This document shows positions 5,936-9,280 of a stretch of DNA of 9,280 nucleotides, one piece after another. The position numbers and the translations under genes are program-made. This DNA is from JBFWQM01 sp050249455 (lineage in GTDB: Bacteria; Pseudomonadota; Alphaproteobacteria; MPNO01; VGEU01). The stretch is from NCBI GenBank assembly GCA_050249455.1, contig JBFWQM010000215.1:1-9280 (forward strand), written 5' to 3'. The notes beneath the pieces were generated by a model. It worked only from the letters and a program-made list of their open reading frames with translations, made no database searches and was not told where the DNA came from. How positions within the stretch are numbered: position 1 is the stretch's first letter; each line of letters opens with the position of its first letter.

Positions 5936-6877
5936 ATGCGATTCGCAGTGCGACCGCATCTCGTCACCGTCATCGTCGCGGCGCTGTGCCTGACGGCCGG
6001 CGCGGCGCACGCCGCGACCAAGGTCAAGATCGGCTTCACCGCGGTCACCGGCTTCCTGGCCGGCTTCGTCGCCACCGACCACGGCATGTTCGCCAAGCAC
6101 GGAATCGATGCCGAGATGATTCCGATCGGCATCGGCACCAACATCCCGCCAGCGCTGGTGTCGGATTCGATCCAGATCGGCGGGCCGACGCCGACGGTGG
6201 TGCTGCAGGCGAACGAGGGCGGCCTCGAACTCGTGTTCCTGGCAGCCGCGTCGGTGTTTCCCAACCCCAATCCCGGCGGCCTCGTCGCGCGGTTCGGCAG
6301 CAACATCAAGACTGTGAACGACCTCAACGGGACCCGCATCGGCGTGCCGGGCATGAACGGCTTCCTGCACGTGATGTTTCGCCGCTACCTCAAGTTCAAG
6401 GGCGTCAACGACAGCTCGGTGAAGTACATCGAGATCCCGTTCCCGCAGTTCCCCGACGCAATGAAGAGCGGCCGCATCGACGCCTATCCGGCGACCGACC
6501 CGTTCTATTCGCGCGCGATCGAAACCAAGGCCGCCTACCTCGTCGCCGACTACTACGAGGGCATCCCCGACGGCACGATGACGGTGGTGTGGGCGTCGAC
6601 GCGGAAGTGGGCGGAGGCGAACCCGGCGCTGGTGAAGGGTTTCCGCGCGGCGCTGACCGAGGCGGGCAAGTTCATCGACGATCCGGCGAACGACAAGGCG
6701 TGGCGCGCCAGCCTGGCCAAGCACACCCGGCTGCCGGAACCGGTGGTCGCCAAGCAGGCCAAGCCGAACCTCGCGGTCGACATCTCCGACGCGCAGATGC
6801 AGTTCTGGATCGACCTGAGCCGGGAGCAGGAACTGATCAAGGGCAACCCGACCGCCGCCAGCCTGATCGCCCGGTAG
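5936..6877 (+). CDS. ABC transporter substrate-binding protein, NMT1/SsuA-like (NitT/TauT family)
   Basis: This 313-aa exported protein is the likely ligand receptor for the divergently encoded ATPase and permeases. Residues 1-26 are a Sec signal peptide: MRFAVRPH, a hydrophobic core, then cleavage after AHA before ATKVKIGF. The mature part follows the NMT1/SsuA pattern: KIGFTAVTGFLAGFVATDHGMFAKHGID, with GMFAKHGID the typical x-G-x-F-x-K-x-G-(I/L) motif, then GGPTPTVVLQANEGG (82-96) and DLNGTRIGVPGMNGF (129-143), the usual hinge and ligand-pocket region. Length is normal. ATG 5936 follows AGGGAGGA (5921-5928) by 7 nt and opens the signal peptide; the frame extends upstream only through the antisense of the regulator. 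An MBL hydrolase starts 7 bp after its stop, so the three rightward genes form one transcription unit. No lipobox cysteine is present. Ligand unknown. Confidence 0.92.
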   Translation: MRFAVRPHLVTVIVAALCLTAGAAHAATKVKIGFTAVTGFLAGFVATDHGMFAKHGIDAEMIPIGIGTNIPPALVSDSIQIGGPTPTVVLQANEGGLELVFLAAASVFPNPNPGGLVARFGSNIKTVNDLNGTRIGVPGMNGFLHVMFRRYLKFKGVNDSSVKYIEIPFPQFPDAMKSGRIDAYPATDPFYSRAIETKAAYLVADYYEGIPDGTMTVVWASTRKWAEANPALVKGFRAALTEAGKFIDDPANDKAWRASLAKHTRLPEPVVAKQAKPNLAVDISDAQMQFWIDLSREQELIKGNPTAASLIAR

Positions 6878-6884
6878 CCGCGCC

Positions 6885-7856
6885 ATGGCCCGCTTTCCCT
6901 ACGCGAAAGGCCTGCACGACCTCGGCACCGGCTGCTTCGGCTACCTGCAGCCGGACGGCGGCTGGGGCCTGAGCAATGCCGGGCTGATCGTCGACCAGGG
7001 GCAGTCGCTGCTGGTCGATACCCTGATGGACCTGCCGCTGACCCGCGAGATGCTGGCGGCGATGCGCAAGGCGGCGCCGGCGGCGGAGCGCATCGGAACC
7101 CTGGTCAACACCCACGCCAATCCCGACCACACCTTCGGCAACCAGCTCGTCGAAGGCGCGGTGATCCTGTCGTCCGACGCCTGCCTGGAGGAGATGCGCG
7201 AGCAGCTCAAGCCCAACCCACGCGGCAACATGCGCACCGAATGGCAGAAGTTCGGCGACGCCGGGCGGTTCTTCAACGAGGTGATGTTCTCGCGGTTCTC
7301 CTATGACGGCGTGGTGCTGACCCTGCCGCAGAGGACGTTTACCGGAGAGCTCACGCTGCATGTCGGGGCCAAGGAGGTGCGCCTGCTCGAGGTCGGGCCG
7401 GCGCACACCCGCGGCGACGTGATCGTCTACGTGCCGGCCGACAAGACGCTGTTCGCCGGCGACATCATGTTCGTCGGCGGCCACCCCGTCGTGTGGGCCG
7501 GGCCGATCGCCAACTGGATCAAGGCGTGCGACGTGATGCTTGGCTGGGACGTCGAGACGGTGGTGCCCGGCCACGGCCCGATCACCGACAAGAGCAGCAT
7601 CCGCGACCTGCGCGACTACCTGAAGTTCGTCGAGCGCGAGGCGCGGGCGCGCTACGATGCCGGCATGGGCTATGAAGAGGCCGCGCGCGACATCGACCTT
7701 CGGCCCTACGAAGACTGGATCGACCGCGAGCGCATCGTGCTCAACGTGTTCAACTGCTACCGCGAGTTCGCGCGCGAGACCGGGCCGTTCGACCGCTTCG
7801 AGGTGATCGGCGCGACGGGCCGCTACTACTACGACCGCAAGGCGGGAAAGCTCTAG
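6885..7856 (+). CDS. MBL-fold metallo-hydrolase with an H-x-N-x-D-H metal motif
   Basis: This 323-aa protein has the metallo-beta-lactamase fold. The motif after the second strand is NTHANPDHTFGN (75-86). H77, D81 and H82 match the H-x-H-x-D-H signature, but the second His is Asn (N79). The remaining ligands are H174 (GPAHTRGD), D193 (LFAGDIMF) and H230 (VVPGHGPI). The C-terminal 90 residues are helical and ARG/ASP/GLU-rich. No signal peptide is seen, so it is probably cytoplasmic. The family hydrolyses thioesters, lactones, phosphoesters and similar bonds; its substrate here cannot be read. I recall H-A-N-x-D-H variants in an uncharacterised MBL subgroup, so the change is probably functional rather than a decay. 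It starts 7 bp after the binding protein and ends 9 bp before the fumarylacetoacetase-like gene. There is no strong Shine-Dalgarno, so its translation may be coupled to the gene before it. Confidence 0.88.
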   Translation: MARFPYAKGLHDLGTGCFGYLQPDGGWGLSNAGLIVDQGQSLLVDTLMDLPLTREMLAAMRKAAPAAERIGTLVNTHANPDHTFGNQLVEGAVILSSDACLEEMREQLKPNPRGNMRTEWQKFGDAGRFFNEVMFSRFSYDGVVLTLPQRTFTGELTLHVGAKEVRLLEVGPAHTRGDVIVYVPADKTLFAGDIMFVGGHPVVWAGPIANWIKACDVMLGWDVETVVPGHGPITDKSSIRDLRDYLKFVEREARARYDAGMGYEEAARDIDLRPYEDWIDRERIVLNVFNCYREFARETGPFDRFEVIGATGRYYYDRKAGKL

Positions 7857-7865
7857 GAAACACCC

Positions 7866-9170
7866 ATGCCCACCCTGAACGACACCCACGACCCGGCGCG
7901 CCGAAGCTGGGTCGAAAGCGCCAACCGGCCCGACGCCGACTTCCCGATCCAGAACCTGCCGCTCGGCGTCTTTCGCCAGAGCGGCGGCGGTGCGCGCGGC
8001 GGGATCGCGATCGGCGACATGATCCTCGACCTCGCCGCCGCGGTCGCGGCCGGGCTGTTCAAGGGCGATGCGGAAGCGGCGGCGCGGGCGGCAGCGGGAC
8101 CCGCGCTCAACCCGCTGATGGCGCTCGGCAACGGCGCGGCATCTGCGCTCCGCGCGGCGGTTTCCGACCTGCTGCGCGATCGCGCGCCCGGCCGCGACAA
8201 GGTCGAGCGGTGCCTGGTCCCGTTGGCGGCGGCGGCGATGGAGATGCCGGCCGCGATCGGCAACTTCACCGACTTCATGTGCGCGATCGACCATACGCGG
8301 CGGATGTCGCCGGAGGGCGTGCCGCCGGCGTGCTTCACCTCGCTGCCGATCGCCTATCACAGCCGCGCGACCACCGTGCGGATCAGCGGCACGCCGCTGG
8401 TCCGCCCCAACGGCCAGTACCGCGGCCCGGACGGCAAGATCGCATTCGGGCCGGAGCCGTCGCAGGACTTCGAGCTGGAATTCGGCGTCTTCGTCGGCCG
8501 CGGCAACGAGATGGGCCGCCCGATCCCGATGGCCGCGGCGCCCGACAGCCTGTTCGGCTTCTGCCTGGTCAACGACTGGTCGGCGCGCGGCATCCAGGTC
8601 TGGGAAGGACGGCCGCTGGGTCCGTTCCTGGGTAAGAGCATGATGACCAGCATTTCGCCGTGGGTGGTGACGGCGGAGGCACTGCGGCCATTCCGCGCGC
8701 CGGCGCACCCGCGCCCCGCTGGTGAGGCGCCCCTGCCGCACCTGTCGGACGCTGTCGACGAGGCCGAAGGCGGCATCGACATCGTCCTGACCGCCGAATG
8801 GTCGACCGAGGCGATGCGGCACGCCGGCACGGCCCCCGCGGTTGTCACCCGCACCAACTTCCGCGACTGCTATTGGACCTTCGCGCAGATGCTGACCCAT
8901 CACGCCAGCAACGGCTGCAGCCTGCAGCCCGGCGACCTGCTGGCCAGCGGCACGGTCTCCGGCCCGACGGACGGCTCGCGCGCCTGCATCGCGGAGCTCA
9001 CGAAGCGCGGCACCGAGCCGCTCTCGATCGGCGGCGAGCCGCGCGCCTGGCTCGCCGACGGCGACGAGGTGACCTTCCGCGGCCGCGCCAGCCGCGACGG
9101 CCACGTCGCGATCGGCTTCGGCGAATGCCGCGGCCGCGTGACCCCCGCCGTCCCCTGGCCGGCCGGCTGA
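7866..9170 (+). CDS. Fumarylacetoacetase (FAH)-like hydrolase with a divergent substrate pocket
   Basis: This 434-aa protein aligns along its length with fumarylacetoacetases, enzymes that split the C-C bond of acylpyruvate-type diketo acids. The N-terminal SH3-like domain shows FPIQNLPLGVF (26-36) and GDMILDL. The catalytic domain has TDF with D136, H143, SLPIAYHSRA with Y164, FELEFGVFVG with E203 and E205, NDWSARGIQ with D237 and Q244, LGPFLGKS with K257, LTHHASNGC, LLASGTVSGP with T363, and E377. By comparison with mammalian FAH, all metal ligands (D126, E199, E201, D233) and the catalytic H133 and E364 have counterparts. Substrate contact Y128 is Met (M138), and the segment holding R142 is about five residues shorter, with no obvious Arg at that place. 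The Shine-Dalgarno AGGA lies 7-8 nt before the ATG. No homogentisate pathway gene is nearby, so it may act on another acylpyruvate. Confidence 0.9.
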   Translation: MPTLNDTHDPARRSWVESANRPDADFPIQNLPLGVFRQSGGGARGGIAIGDMILDLAAAVAAGLFKGDAEAAARAAAGPALNPLMALGNGAASALRAAVSDLLRDRAPGRDKVERCLVPLAAAAMEMPAAIGNFTDFMCAIDHTRRMSPEGVPPACFTSLPIAYHSRATTVRISGTPLVRPNGQYRGPDGKIAFGPEPSQDFELEFGVFVGRGNEMGRPIPMAAAPDSLFGFCLVNDWSARGIQVWEGRPLGPFLGKSMMTSISPWVVTAEALRPFRAPAHPRPAGEAPLPHLSDAVDEAEGGIDIVLTAEWSTEAMRHAGTAPAVVTRTNFRDCYWTFAQMLTHHASNGCSLQPGDLLASGTVSGPTDGSRACIAELTKRGTEPLSIGGEPRAWLADGDEVTFRGRASRDGHVAIGFGECRGRVTPAVPWPAG

Positions 9171-9257
9171 TCGGGCACCGCGGCCGCCCGGCTTCGTTTC
9201 GTCGCGTGCGCTTGCTATGGTGGCCCGGTTCCCCTCCGCCGCTCGGAAAGGACCACC
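9171..9257 (+). promoter_or_regulatory. Intergenic region with weak terminator-like hairpin, extended -10 motif and Shine-Dalgarno sequence
   Basis: Just after the FAH-like stop, CGGGC (9172-9176) can pair with GCCCG (9186-9190), followed by GCTTCGTTT; this is a poor terminator candidate. TGCTATGGT (9213-9221) resembles an extended -10 element, with no clear -35. GGAAAGGA (9245-9252) is a good Shine-Dalgarno 5 nt before the ATG at 9258. The next gene may therefore have its own promoter. Confidence 0.35.
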
Positions 9258-9280
9258 ATGGCCGCGGGGCCTGACGACCA
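9258..9280 (+). CDS. Start of an unidentified gene, cut by the right edge
   Basis: An ATG at 9258 opens a frame reading MAAGPDD to the window end. Support is limited to the well-placed Shine-Dalgarno GGAAAGGA 5 nt upstream and the promoter-like TGCTATGGT further up. It is on the same strand as the FAH-like gene, 87 bp beyond its stop. Seven residues are too few to assign a family; it may be another member of the catabolic set or an unrelated gene. Confidence 0.5.

Noticed and set aside
6837..9104. A 755-codon open frame on the minus strand
   Set aside because: It is antisense to the MBL and FAH-like genes, which have full family motifs. The translation is Arg/His/Val/Ala-rich with no recognisable domain, as expected for the mirror of GC-rich coding DNA.

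Overview
This window comes from a high-GC proteobacterium, most likely an alphaproteobacterium. I infer this from the strong third-position GC bias, the density of ABC uptake systems with small-molecule hydrolases, and the palindromic intergenic repeat. No rRNA, tRNA, CRISPR array, transposase or phage gene is visible. Gene density is high: the longest gene-free stretch is 184 bp, and that one is almost filled by a structured repeat.

Left part (1-2627). The leftward strand carries a branched-chain-amino-acid-type (HAAT/Liv) ABC uptake operon. It starts with a periplasmic binding protein (201-1391) and continues into the N-terminus of a LivH permease cut by the window edge (1-122). A perfect 12-bp GC stem-loop lies between the two. 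Divergently, across a 168-bp control region holding promoter-like motifs and a direct repeat, lies an amidohydrolase-2 family metal-dependent hydrolase (1560-2627).

Middle (2628-2811). The gap between the convergent ends of the amidohydrolase and the next operon is occupied by a nested inverted repeat of about 170 bp (2637-2806), probably a dispersed intergenic palindrome and bidirectional terminator.

Right part (2812-9170). A leftward four-gene operon runs GntR/FCD regulator, ABC ATPase, permease 1, permease 2. Each gene overlaps the next by exactly 4 bp. Divergently, across about 100 bp of AT-rich DNA holding a 27-bp near-palindrome, runs a rightward set: an NMT1/SsuA-like binding protein, an MBL-fold hydrolase and a fumarylacetoacetase-like hydrolase. 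Together these look like one regulated uptake-and-degradation locus. The binding protein and two-permease ABC transporter would import an unknown small molecule, probably an organic acid or aromatic compound. The two hydrolases would act on it or on a product with an acylpyruvate-like C-C bond. The GntR protein would sense a ligand at the shared palindrome. The substrate is not readable from sequence. Both enzymes depart from family consensus at informative active-site positions.

Right edge (9171-9280). A short intergenic stretch with promoter-like and Shine-Dalgarno sequences leads to the first 7 codons of another rightward gene.
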